Shown one piece after another: positions 49,545-62,600 of a DNA stretch of 64,000 bases. Source of the stretch: Linepithema humile (lineage: Eukaryota; Arthropoda; Insecta; Hymenoptera; Formicidae); contig NC_090129.1 of NCBI RefSeq assembly GCF_040581485.1, positions 22,450,764 to 22,514,763 of the forward strand, read 5' to 3'. The translations under genes and the position numbers were made by a program. Under the pieces are notes generated by a model that saw only the letters and a program-made list of their open reading frames with translations, ran no database searches and was not told where the DNA came from. Positions within the stretch are counted from its first letter, which is position 1. Every line of letters starts with the position of its first letter.

Positions 49545-50334
49545 CAGAGAAAAGCATGAGAAGGGCCATACCGTCGTTTTTTGTACGACGCTTTCTCTAG
49601 GCCAGGCCTCGGAATTATTTCATCTTTTCAGCCGATTCTCGTGGTATACGCCTCCTTTCTTCTCTTCACCGCGCGCGCGGCAGCCGCTAGGGCCAGCGCC
49701 GCCGAGCGTTAGAAGCGGCGCTATCCGATAAATGTTGGGTTCTTCTTCCTTGATCATTAAAAGTTAAAAAAATTTATTAAAAATATTTTTTTTATTTTTA
49801 AATTTATTATGTGAAAATATTTCAATAGATTTCCACGTCACCCATGAGGTACTATTGCTATTGAGGAAAAAAATATTTTTAATAAATTTTTTTAACATTA
49901 ATCGGATAGCGCCGCTCCTAACGCTCGGCGACGCTGGCCCTAGCGGCTGCCGCGCGTGCGGTGAAGAGAGGAAAGGAGGCGTATACCACGAGAATCGGCT
50001 GAAAAGATGAAATAATTCCGAGGCCTGCTCTAGGCCATACAGTAGCGCTAACTGGATCCATTTTTTGAGTCGGCGAAACTACATGGCCAGATCCACTTTT
50101 CGCTATGGTAAAGCGGCTGATTGGTGCATGTCCGTGCTAGATTCATAATTGTGGATAGCGCCGCTCCTAACGCTCGGCGGTGCTGGCCCTAGCGGCTGCC
50201 GCGCGCGCGGTAAAGAGAGGAAAGGAGGCTTATACCACGAGAATCGGCCGAAAAGATGAAATAATTCCGAGCCCTGGCCTAGAGAAAGCGTCGTACGAAA
50301 AACGACGGTATGGCCCTTCTCAGGCTTCTCTCTG
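49545..50334. mobile_element. Composite GC-rich fold-back element
   Basis: The termini CAGAGAAAAGCATGAGAAGG and, inverted, CAGAGAGAAGCCTGAGAAGG bound ~790 bp. The left arm (to ~49735) has two inverted matches, at about 49905-50035 and 50150-50334, with the GC-rich core GCAGCCGCTAGGGCCAGC. An internal stretch near 49830-49870 (GATTTCCACGTCACCCATGAGG) resembles the interior of the hAT-like MITE at 3828. No matching 8-bp duplication was found at the ends. Confidence 0.75.
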
Positions 50335-53300
50335 CTAACCTAAAAGATTCTGATGTATATGACAGATAGCACTGAGAACTGTATAGCGTCTCTATGCCAA
50401 AATCCAGGAACTAATTTATTGTCCTTTTTTACTTCATTATCGTCTATATTGCACGCATGCTTTGCATAAATTCTAATTCAGGAAATATTTGAAGACTACA
50501 TCTCTAAACTCAATTTTAACAGTTTCCTATTAATCTTTGATATATTCTCTTTTGACCGGAATGTTAATTTTGCATCTGAAACTGTATAATTTTTATATTA
50601 AACAAATATTTGTATGCACCGACAGCTTTGTCGGTAAAATTTCTAAATTTTTTTCTTTTTTTCGTTTTAAATGTAATACCAATCGATTCTTTAGCATGTA
50701 CACTTTAATCACATAAAAGAATTTGTAATTATATACAAGCAATAAAAAAATTTTCCAAAATTACGATATTAATTTTTCGTCAGTAAAACAAAACTACTCC
50801 AGCATTGCCGCTATCTATTTTCGTTTTTTATAAAAGTTTAACAGTTTTAAGACGCTGAATAAGAGCAGCCCGAATTGCGGACTGCAGAATAGAATGTTAT
50901 GGAACCATTAAAATTGGGCTGAAAAGTCTAATGTAAAAAATATTCTTGTCCGACTATTTTTACATACGTGTGCGTCCAATATCGGTATAACAGATGAAAA
51001 AATAACAGAAGATTAGTTCCAGGATAATATCAGAGAGGCGCTATACAATAATATGCGAATATATACACGCACCACACATACGCATACATAATACATTCAT
51101 ACTTAGATTATGACTTATGCCGATAATATCACTCTCATTTTTAGTTCCATCGAAATGATGGCGCTTTCGCGTCGGAGTTCGTCAGGCACTCCAGCATCCT
51201 CTTAAATGAAATAGCCCTCAGGCTCGCAGCTATCTAGCTCTCCGACCGACTGATGGTGAAATCACTCTCTTTTCTTGCGGCGCCACAGAAAACGGCAACT
51301 AGGTTTGGAGTCAAAGACCTGGTCCGCTTTAGCTACAGCTGTACTCCGCCGATGGATCGAAAGGTCTGAAAATCTCGCACGCATGCGTGGATAGCCAGGA
51401 GTAGCTGTTGTGAAAAGAAGGGTGCTGGTTAACAGGCCGTTGTCTGGCCGAAGGCGCTAGCAGTCGTCGCCGGCCCCGCTACCAATTCGCGCTGCCATGA
51501 TAGTCATCGTCCGTGTCGCAGCGAGTGCAACGTAGCCGTAGTAACGCGTTTAAAGAGCGCCGCTGTCGAGGCCCCAGGACTTGATGCTCGTACTCGCGTT
51601 GCAGTATCAGGCTGCACCGCGAGAACGTCGACCGAGGCCCGATCTCGGCTGGACCGTCACGGTGCTGGAGTCGCGGCGAAGCAGCAGCTCCGATAAGGTC
51701 GGCCACCAGGCGTTGCCTTCCTGGACGCGCTGATCATCGGCGGGCCGATCTCGCGGAAACGCGAGCGCGCGTCTCGAGCGAGCGAGCGAGCGAGCGGGCG
51801 GGCACGCGTCGTGGGTGCTCGGTGTGAATGGCGGGTGTTGTGGTGGCGGTGCTGTTGATGTGACGCGTGTCTCTCGTGCCGTACGCACGGCTGCCTTCGC
51901 TGTCAGCTTCGGAGCACGAGGAACGCTCCGAAGATACACGTCGGAGTACAATAGACAGCCACGCTCCCGCTCTACCAGGGTTCGGTTCAGTCGATGCACC
52001 TCGTCGAACCCCGTAGGTAGGACGCTTCCTCCGACCTGAGACTGTCTCAGAAATGCTTGCGAAACGACAAAAAATCTATCCGTATAATGCGTTCTCAGCG
52101 AGTTACGCGGCATCGATCGCAGCGAGACGGTCGAGAGATTTCGAACGGCCCGTCGAAAAGGTCGCAGTGCTCGCATGCCTCGAAAAATTCGCCGGTATCG
52201 CATGACCTTCGCTCAGGTTCGAGGTTTCCGTTCACGCGCTGCTAAGTTTCCCAGTCTTTTGCATTTAATGAATATTAATCGTGATAAAAAGATTAAGATT
52301 TTCCGAGCGGTTTGTTCGGCAGTTGTCATAAAATTATTCTATTTGCAAAATTTGCTGGTAACAACGAAGCTTTTCCTGCGCTTTGCAAGCACAAATGCGA
52401 ATCAAAATAAGTCAAAGTGTTGATCGCGATTGGAATTCTCGGTGCGCTGCGCCGTAACGGCCGCGTGCTCCGAAAATTCGCCGGCTCCGAATATTATACG
52501 CACGCGACTTAGAGTGCGAGCAATCGATCGGCACGCCTGTAGATTCGCCGGCGTAGACCAACGGGATTTTCCGAGCCGCCCTTGAACGAAGAACGTAGCG
52601 TAAGGTGTGGTGTGGAAAGCGTGTTGATATAGTCGCGAATAGCGCTATTGCGACGTATGTCACACGCCGGAACAGAGAGTATTGTGTATTCTTTGCAAAA
52701 CATATTTGTGCTATCACATTTGCATTCACACAGAGACATTTATCAAAGATTCGTCACTCAATTCTGCGGATGTGATAATTCCATGATGTAAAATCAACAT
52801 TTGCGTAATGCATTTCCGCGTGCTCCGATTACATTTAAATTACCTTCCCTTTTATGCATGCACGAGAAAGCATAGAAAAACACACAATTAAACGACTGCA
52901 ATGTATGCCGTTTCGTTAGCAACAGTGTTAATTGTCGCCTTTCCAATTCTCCACGCTCTCATAAATCTCAGGACATAGCTATGACTTCTTAATCGTCTTC
53001 CGTGAGGCCATGCAAATGTGAGTAATGAGGGTGTGAAGGATAGCTCGATGCATCGGGTCTGAATTAATAGCCGTTATGTATGGAAAAATTGCAGCCTCCT
53101 TTAATTGAATCCCGAACAACCAACCAATTCATTCGACCGTTTCATTTCTACGCAATGACGAACGCGCGTGTCGATAATCGCTGAGGTAATCGGCCCGGTA
53201 ATGCACAGTTTCGACAACTTTCTTATTTCGCTGACTCCGCGGCGGCGTCACGCGACGACGAGAATGGCGAGGAGGAGCGCACTCACGCGTTTCGCGAGCG

Positions 53301-54270
53301 ATGCATTGAAAAAAGAGATTGAAAAAAAAAAGAAAGCCCTTTCGCTTCGCGGAGAACAAGTCGAGCGAACGAGTGCCGGACAAACGATTACGTTATCGCC
53401 GCTTCTTCTGCCGTCTGTAAGAAGACGGCGGTCCGCGCGAGAGATCTTGTCGGCTTCCGCATACCTCGCGGTACCGAATGCCGGAAGCGTCCGGCCATGA
53501 AGATGCAATTCGGTTCACGCCCTTGCGTACGTGCGCACCACATCCGGGCGACCTCCGGCCGAGACTAACACTAATCGCACGGGGCAGGTCGACGTCGAGA
53601 GGATCCCGGAAGTGTGTCTATAAATTCTCCCGACTTATTTATATCGAACGCAACGCATAGAAGCGAGCGCCGCGCCGCGCAGATTCTAATTTCGATCGCA
53701 ATCGATCGGATTAACCTGCTGATTATTCATCAAGGATACATCATTACCAAATGACAACTAATGAATCTTTCAATAAATTGCAGGGGACGATTTCGAGGAC
53801 AACTCGATGAATGCCGCGCCGTCGCCGGTCGATAGGGTGCACCGGTGCGCTCCGAGGCGAGCCGGGGCTTCGGGAGTTACTACGGACGTACGAGGAGGCT
53901 TACTCCGGAACGAATCGTGACAGACGGCCGCTCTTCGAGTCCTCGTGAGTGTCGGGTGATCGCGGCGGCGGTGACGAAGCGATGCGCGCGACTCGGCGCG
54001 CCTCGCATGGCCAATAATTCGCGCGCGCCGATCGCTCGCAGAGTCACACGGCACGCGCTCGCCGCTTGTTTTGACGGACACGGTGCTGTGGTAAATTAAT
54101 TAATAATAATAGATATACACATATATGCTACGAGGTGCGAGAAATCGAGACTGTTCGCGATTGCGCCGCGTAGGGCCGCGTCCGGCACGTTCGAGCAATC
54201 GAGAAACGAGATATCGTATGTTATCTCTTTCTCGCGTACGGCTTGGGACGTTTTTAGTTGAGTGAAGAAG
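50335..54270. other. Upstream region of myosin-XVIII gene, no supported CDS
   Basis: The stretch 50335-51100 is AT-rich with nothing recognisable. From about 51400 to 52200 it becomes GC- and CpG-rich, including a GAGC-type short tandem repeat near 51778-51800, and could be a promoter or 5' UTR. The - strand open frame there is Arg/Pro-rich and I do not treat it as real. An acceptor-like TTTTTAG lies 14 bases before the myosin ATG, so a 5' UTR exon is probably upstream. Confidence 0.4.
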
Positions 54271-57200
54271 ATGTTTAACTTTATGAAGAAGGCCGCGGAG
54301 AAGGACGACAAGGAGAAGCGGAAGCGCGAGAAGAAGGAGCGGAAGGATGTCAAGAAGCGCGATCGCAGCAGCATGTCCGCGGAGGAGCTCCTACGATTGG
54401 ATGAGGTGAGCGCGACAACGTCGCGAAGGCTTTTTATTAAAGATCAACCTTGTTCTTCCTTTTTCATGCAAATCACGCGATAAGCGATGGCTATTTGGTT
54501 CAATCATATGCAAGCATTTCCGCAATTATTTGGTTTTTAAATCGTGGTTCGCGTATGGTTATGCATGGTTGGTTATCGCATCGTTCAATGACAAAGTGGG
54601 TGTACACTGATATTGCTCGTATATTTACGAGCTGCACGAAGATATCGGTATCTTGTTCGGACTATATTTTTTATCGCCGTGAACAAGATCATCGATACTA
54701 AGAGACGATAAGATTTTTCACAGGCTTTCCGAACGGATGTTATTAATTAATGCGCATTTAAAAAACGTATCGCGCGTGCATTGCATTTCAAAGCACTATT
54801 ATCACCAGAGAATCAATCAAATAAATTTTTTTTAAGAAATAGGAAACTGCTAGCGCAGAAATACAAATAAGATTCGTCTTGAAAAGTTGTTATCCTTTTC
54901 TGTAGATTCAGTATTGTCGTTGGATGTGGTTTCACGCGATAAGCAGTGCCGGTCGCGTACGTTGTTTATTTATGGAATAAGAATTGCAAAGATATTCCAC
55001 GATATGGGCAACGCATCGTTGTATTTAAAAAAGAAAGGAAAACGTTTGAGAAAAATCGTAAGAATCCACCGTGCACGCCTCTTCGAAGCCGCCGGCTTAA
55101 AGTGTCCTGCAAACCATTTGTCATTGTTTTCGCGCTTTGTTCCAGGTTCGTAGATCATTGAAGATTCCCGGCCGACGAAAGGAGAAAGAAAAGTTACCGA
55201 GCGGCATCACGGCGGATTACAGCGCGTCGTTTTTCGCGCATTTGGACCGCGATCTTCTGGACGGCACGCAGAACGCGGGATCGGGACCGGGCTCGACGGT
55301 CAACGCCGGTACCAGCAGCTGGACCAACAGAACGCCCGACGGGCTGACGCAGAGCGACTCGTCGGAGACGTCTCTCACCTCCCTGACGACGACCACGACC
55401 ACGTCGTCGACGACGACGAGCCACGCCGGCGGCCAGGCTGGCGGCAAGTGTTTACCGCCGCTGCCACCGAAACCGCCTAAAAGAGGAATTCTCAAAGGGC
55501 CGCGATTGAGCGGCGCCTCGAGCGTCCTCTCGGAGGAGAACGCGCTGCCGAACGGCACCGAAACGAGTTACCAGGAGGCCAGCAATCTGCTGGTGAGAAA
55601 CACCCTGCAGAACGAAGTAATTGCCTATCAAAACGTGCCGACGCATCTCAATAACGTTCTGAACAAGGACGAGATCTATAGCGAAGAGGAGACGGTGTGT
55701 CAAACCACGTGGCGCGTCACCCCGCACCAGCAGACCGTTCAGCAGCATTATCAGCAGCAGCAGCAACAACAGCATCACCAAATCGACTCCAAACTGCTGC
55801 AGGTTAGATAACACACTCCGCTTTCTCTCGCCGGTCCGCGCATTGGCTGCAGCGAAACCCGATTATTACGGTCATTTCGGCCGAAACGCGTAATGAGATG
55901 CTAAGTGCCGGCGAGTTTGTTTAAAGTTCAATATGAATAGACAACAGCGGGAGGTTCCTTCGAACCGATGTGCAAGAGTGAATTATGTCTTTCGCCTTTC
56001 TAATTCGTCGTGCAATTATTTTACAAGATTTTTTAAATTATTCTGCGTTCATTTCAAACGCAAATAGTTTTAATTAATTATCGTCTTAAATTTGAGTAAT
56101 AAATATCTGATAGTTTGCTCTGTGAGATTATTACGTTCTAACGTTCACGTAAATCGAGATTTCTTGTGTATGGTATAAAAACTTTTTTATTATATTTAGG
56201 TTGTTACTAGCGCTAGTCCGTCCGCGGATTCCTTGACGGACACGACAAACTCAAGCTTCGCAACACCGCCGTTCAGCCTGTCGCCTGTCGGCGAGTCGCA
56301 GGGCTTCTCGAGGTGGCGATCTTCGGTCTCCTTCGAAGAACAAGGGATCGAGCTGCAGCTCCCGGAGATCGTGCCACTCGAGTTGCCCGAGCCTAGAGAA
56401 CTCACCATCCAGAGACAGCCTCCGCCGCGAAACGACTTCGGCTTCTCCCTGCGACGCGCCGTGATCGTCGAGCGAGCGGCGAACGGCGTCACGCAGATGA
56501 GACCGGTGATTTTTGCCGAACCCGGTGCTTTGGTGCAACACAACAACGACACGGGTCTGTTGCCCGGTGACAGACTGATCGAGGTCAATGGGATCAACGT
56601 GGATGACAAGTCGCGCGAAGAGATCATCGATCTCATCAAGAGCTCCGCCAGCAGCGTCACCGTAAAGGTAGTCCTCAATCTAATTGATCTTTATTTAGCT
56701 TGTAAAATAAAATTTTTGTACACTCCATTTCGCGAAATAATTTTGCAAGAAGAGAAATATTACTATAAATTACTTTATTTAATAAAAATAATAATATAAA
56801 TTAATAAAAATAAAATCAATAATCTTTTTTTTTTTTCGTGTAAAATTATTTGAAAAAAATGGAGTGTACACATACCTTTTTTTATCTACCGCGAATTCTA
56901 CGGTTGTGTAAAAGTTGTTATGTCGGCATCAGTTGAACCATGAGAATACTTGGGAAGTCAGAGCGTATCTTAAACATTGCGCAAGCGATAATACTCTCTA
57001 CCTCATCCTTTTCTCTTTCACAGACCGTATCGCGATCGTGTCGAACGTGTCGATCCTTCGTACTCTCTGTGAACGAACCTTTCTCTTCCCGAACGCGCAG
57101 CAATGTGGCTTATTAGCATAAGCGCAGTGTAAAATTTGGTGGCGTTTACCAGAAGGTATTCTAACGGTTGAACGCGGTATAACGACATCTCGACCTTTAT

Positions 57201-59615
57201 TTGCTGGATTATCAGTCGGCCATTAATTGACTTATCGTCTTGTTAAGCACTTACTTCTCATTATCTCGCTTCTCGTGACGATGACTAACCTTGAACCTCT
57301 TTTAAAACACCACTTAACGTACAACGTACATGAATGTCGCTCGGTATCGCACGAGGAAATCCGCGTCGGATGTGGTGAAAGGCGTTTAGGAATCTTTAAG
57401 TTCCCTAAAGGTCACGGAAAGGGGTCGATCGAATGTCGTTTCGTAGACCTTTGATATATTGCAGCAGTGAAATGCGTCATGTTCTGATAAATAACGGCGA
57501 CTATAATACCACACGTATTTCGTCCTGATTTTTATCTTGATAAAGATAAAGATCAGACAATAATTATTTGGCGTTAAATAATAATAGTATGCGCATTGTG
57601 GAAAGCACATTATTTTCATCGATGCTCAGTCGCTCAGCTCGCATCGCGTTCGAATAAAAGTGAGAGACCGCGAATTTGCAAAAAGTGCGGGTAGGACTGG
57701 TAATTGCTGTGCGATGTCGGCCGGTTCATTGCCACTGCTGGCAACGAATATAGCGGGATCGTGAGTCACGGTCTCGCTAATAAAACTATACCCGGGGCGA
57801 GACTGTCATGTGAAAATAGCAGCCTTACCGAGAATCCGATCTTCTTCCATCGTCACCATCCAGCACAAATCGACTATCCCGAGGGCGCGTCACATAAAGA
57901 GGAGCCAAACGAGACGCGCTTCAGAGCACGGCGAACGGAGATGAAAAAGTAAAAGAGGCCTAGGCGAGAAGGAGATGCCCAAGCGCGTCTGACCTTGCCC
58001 CGTAGTCGCGGAATGCTAAAAATGCCGCCGCGTTCCCGCAGCGGCAGAAACGAAATATGTAATTCCGCCCGCGTTGCACCGTTCTCCCTTTCACTGCGCC
58101 TCACACAGAAGTGCAGAATGTAATCTCCGGGGTGGAGTGGACAAAGGTAATCCAGAGATTTCGTGCGTCAGCGCGCATCGTGAAACGTCGAAAGATCGAT
58201 ATGCAGCATGCGTCCCCTTGTACCATAAATTCATTCTTTTGGAAAACACTAGATGATGAGATAAATGTATGGCGACAAAAATAAAAGCAATCACGACAGA
58301 AAAGTAAACAATACTTTTAAATCGAGTTTACTTTGCCGAAAGATCAAACAACTTAATAATATAGAGAGAATCTCTCTATAATCCAAGCACCCGAAAATGC
58401 TAGGCACGCGAGAGAACAAGAGGAAGAGAGGAAGGAAATAATCATTAGAGCGAGAGAGAAAGGCGCATAGGGGGGAAAAAACCGGATGTAATTCACTGGC
58501 AAACCGAGCGTGTTATATGCTGCGTACAGGGTGTATCAGAAGTCACGTATCGTGCTTCTCGTTAGAGAAATACTTCGGTGAATTTCACGATATACTTCAC
58601 AGCTTCTAACTCTCAGGCGAGATATTTCTCAATAAAGTGCAACTGTCAAATCCGCAATTATCGTGTGCAATCATAAGTTCTGGTATATCAGAGCGTGGTA
58701 AAATCTACCGCGTTTCGTAATTCCCATTTATCATCGCGGGAACTCCTTGGAATGGCTTAGCGATGCAAGTGGAAAATACTTGAGAAGGCAGTATCTATCG
58801 GGTGTCGCGAGTCTCTCTCCCGATGCACCACGGACCCGCTCCCCGTTCTACCCTCCGCTCTCCCACCGCGGCAGAAGGAACGTGACGTGATTTACATACT
58901 TATGTATAGGTAACACGCCGGCAGGCCCCTCTCGGTCAACATCCTGCTTCCTGTTCTCTGTATGTTGCACGAGCCCGGACCCGTACGCACGTAAGTCGTG
59001 CCCGTTATACACGCTCGATCGGCAGAGCGCGCGTATCAGCCACGCAGACACGTCGATAACAGGCGGAGCCGTTCGTAACGGTGATTAATGGAGATTAGAC
59101 AAACGGCGAGGGGGGTATCGACACGCTCTATATATGTTTCATATGACATTTGTAGAGTTAGCACCCCATCAGAGTTTTGGGATAATTGAGGAAGTTTATT
59201 TTTGGAAAATTTTCTTCGAAAGAGTTTATTTTAGAATTCTTTATGTATTTAGAAAGGAAAGAAAGATCGAAGAGAATTTCAAACTTCCGAAAATAAATTT
59301 TAATTCATGAGAATTTGAATGCTTATCTCTTTGAGAACGATGAATGCACGTATTTTCATTTATTGCATGGATATTTGTGACGCGGCTATTCATAAAGGAA
59401 AATGACTTTCGTCGCGCGCTTAAGGGCGTGCTCGCGTGATGCATGTGTATTGCAATATTAACATGTCGATTTCGTTGCAGGTGCAACCGGTCGCCGAGCT
59501 GTCGGAGTTATCGAGACGCGGCGGTTGTGACGGGCGTCAAGTCGAATTGGCACCTGCGAATATCCGCGGCGGCACGCTTCGTCGATCCGGCAGTTTGCGG
59601 TTTCATCAAAATACA
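54271..59615 (+). CDS. Mhcl: Myosin-XVIII (MYO18A-like), N-terminal exons only
   Basis: Myosin-XVIII is an unconventional myosin with little motor ATPase activity that acts as an actin tether and scaffold. Four coding exons are visible (54271-54405, 55146-55802, 56200-56667, 59481-59615), all phase 0, 465 codons, and the frame continues past the window. The start MFNFMKKAAEKDDKEKRK followed by a Lys/Glu-rich stretch and SMSAEELLRLDE is the KE-rich N terminus of the long MYO18A form. Residues 46-264 are a Ser/Thr-rich linker with a poly-Gln tract. Residues 334-425 form a PDZ domain (NDFGFSLRRAV, GLLPGDRLIEVNG), followed by VQPVAELSELS, which is strongly conserved in MYO18A. Motor, neck and coiled coil are not in the window. 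Confidence 0.9.
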
Positions 59616-62600
59616 GTAAGCTCATCGCCATTTTCCGTCGATTTAATGCTTAGAGCTTAAGTGTCAAGTTCAAGAGTCCTTGCGGAGAAAAATGAATAGT
59701 AAAACATGACGAATCACTTTTCTAACTCTAAGCGGATAACGCAAGAATTTATTCGCTAAGAAATATTAATTTAAAATTATTTATCGATTTTATCATTCAA
59801 ATTTTTATCACTGGCGATCATTGCGTTTGAATGATTCATTATGCCGTTAGGTTTCACTGCTTTTTTTCATTCCTACATTTGCGACGTTTATTTCAATATT
59901 TCCTAAATCTAAATAATTTTTTACGATGACGTAACGTATAGAAACAAGAAATAAAGAGGTCGGTGAATAAAGGGAGCGTGAAAATATGAAGGATGTGTGA
60001 AGTGCAATCGATTCAGCGAAGGGTGCGCAGAGAATGACACAAAGGGTAGGGAATTGCAGTGAGCTGCGGTAGGGCTGCAGCATGATGCAGCGGATAGAAA
60101 AGAAGAAAACAATAGTAGAGACAGTCATTTTCCACCCACATTCCCTAGAGCAGCGCAGTGGCATAGCAATCGCATAACGGCACATCTACCGACTGCTTCG
60201 TACCGTAATACCTCGTTTCCGCCGAACTTGAGCTGTAATCTAGCTACGGGCTGTTGCGGGGAAAATTTTTCGCGGCGAGTTCGTCACAAGTGGAATGTCA
60301 CCCGACAGTAAAAAAATTTCAGAACCTTAAAAAGTGTCTTCTGAATTACCCGATCATCAAAATTCTTCAAATGATTTATCGTAAAAAATTTTTAGACTGT
60401 GATAAATTTCTCGTGTCTATCAAAGCGTGGCTGGAAGATTGAAGCGATAGTTACTGCGAATAAAGCGACAGTCGCAGATTGCAGGAAGAAGTGTTAGAAT
60501 GTAATCCACATTGAGCCGGGATTGACGCTTAGCGGAAAATGAACATGTGTGTCGCATCATTCGCATTCGAAGTCCTCTTTTATTCCGCGACTTCACTGGT
60601 TGTTGAGCTTGCGGGCTTTCGAGCCGCCTTCATTAAATTAAACTGTCACGCGACGTAATACGCATGCCTACTCGTCATTGCGATGAAATCGAAGCGTCGT
60701 TACAATTGAGCATGCTACGAATAAGCGGTATCGTATACGCATTTCTGGATGCATTAATGAGAAGGAAATGTCACGAATTGTATTAATGTTAAAAAGGTAC
60801 ATTTAGCATAACACTGTAATTTTCCTACGACGCCTTCATAACGAAGTCGTATTCAGACGTTATTAGAGTCTTTAGCGACACTTTGACGATATTCTATTTT
60901 TATGCTGATGAAAATAGAGCACGAGAAAATGAGATAATATATTTGTCACGTGTGTAAATACTCCCGTAAACCCTGCGGTGGCGTAAAGCAGTTTAATTTG
61001 TAGAGAATTCTGTAATTTAATTGTTGTCACTCCAGTTGAATCAGTTGTACAACAATAGCTTCCCTAATGATTGTGCGGATCTCACAATTTAAAATCAAAT
61101 TGCGAGTTTTATTTAAACAGCACAAATATACAAAATAACGCAATTGTCTCATGAACGTAATGAATACGAATGACCGAATGTAGACCGAGCATCGTTGCTC
61201 GCTGCGCAATTTGTATGCATGTTTGAAGCGAGCAACTACGTGTCGTAATTGGCAATTAGCACAAAGTGCGACTTGTGCTCGGTGCTAAAATGCATAGTAG
61301 AGTAGTACGATGATGTTTGACTGACTGTCGGTAAAACCGACAGTATAGACAGTGGAAAATGGTAGAGTATGTGCTGCCGATCAGGCCGCTGTGGGGAACG
61401 TCGCGAAACGCAACGAGCAGCAAAGTTCTCTTCTTGCTTTCTTAAAATTTTTTCAAATTTAAAAGGACATATATATTGAATAGAAATTCTAAACATATTT
61501 TTAAAGTATTTTCTAAATCTATATGTCTTAGAAAAATAAATTATGTAATTCATGCGAAATTACGGAATAAGAATAATAGTCTGAAAAGATATATTATATA
61601 TCTTAGAAATTTATAAGAAATTTCTAACAATTGAATTTGTTTCTTTATGAATTTTACTTTTGCAATCTTTGAAAGAAAAACTTGCCAAGTATTGACATCG
61701 GTAAAAAGTTGCAGAACCCCGTCTAGTGGTGTTGTTAATCGAAGAAGTGGAAAATGCCACAAAATGCGGATCTGCACACAACCGCAAAATAAACTTGGTA
61801 GTTACGGCAAGGCGTGATCGCGCAGTCCGCAATGTCCACGTAGCTCCGCTCTCTCACGGTGCGACGTGACGGTTTGCTCATTCTGCCCCGACGTATCAGC
61901 TACGTAAATGTCAAATTACGTAATTAGAATTGCACGTTACGCGGTACGTAGTAAGTAATTACGCCGTTACCGCCGTACTGCACCATTATTATGCCCGCGA
62001 GGAGGGCACTGGATATACGCGCGATAACATCACCGATTGCCGGCGGATCCCGGCCGTGCGCTGCGCCAAGCTGTTCGCTTGTCGCAATATGTAGGCCAAT
62101 AATGCATATTTTCGCTGTGCGCATTCGCGCGATATAAGAAACGCCACAGCGAGCTTCGGGGCTTTTCTTTTCCATCCGGAAAATCGCGCACCGTTAGATC
62201 AGCATGTCGGAATCGTTGATCCTTTGAATCGTTAAGGACGCGCTTGCTATGCAAATTTATTACTTCTTTAGATCGACGTAAACATTATTGCCGATAAAGA
62301 GAAGGAATTCGCGGACGAACGCGCGATAACACGTGGCGTTAGAAACGATGCACTTACGCATGCAGCCTTGGAGTGACGTCAGCTTATTGCCTATAAATAT
62401 CGGGTATTTGAAAAAAAAAAAAAAAAAGTGGGTTGCCCACGCGAGCAGAGTCGCAAGAGTTTAACGGCCCCTCGTTATGTGCGTCTATAACTTTGTAAAC
62501 TGTTGCTGCCACCGCGCCGCTAATGAAACGCACAAAGAGGATCACGTATCAAGCTTTAGCAGCGAGAATACAAATAGCATAATATTATTCAACTTTGAAT

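Noticed and set aside
51607..52203. 198-codon frame on the - strand
   Set aside because: GC-rich region with Arg/Pro/Ser bias in all frames; no domain, no splice context; more likely a promoter/5' UTR region of the + strand gene.
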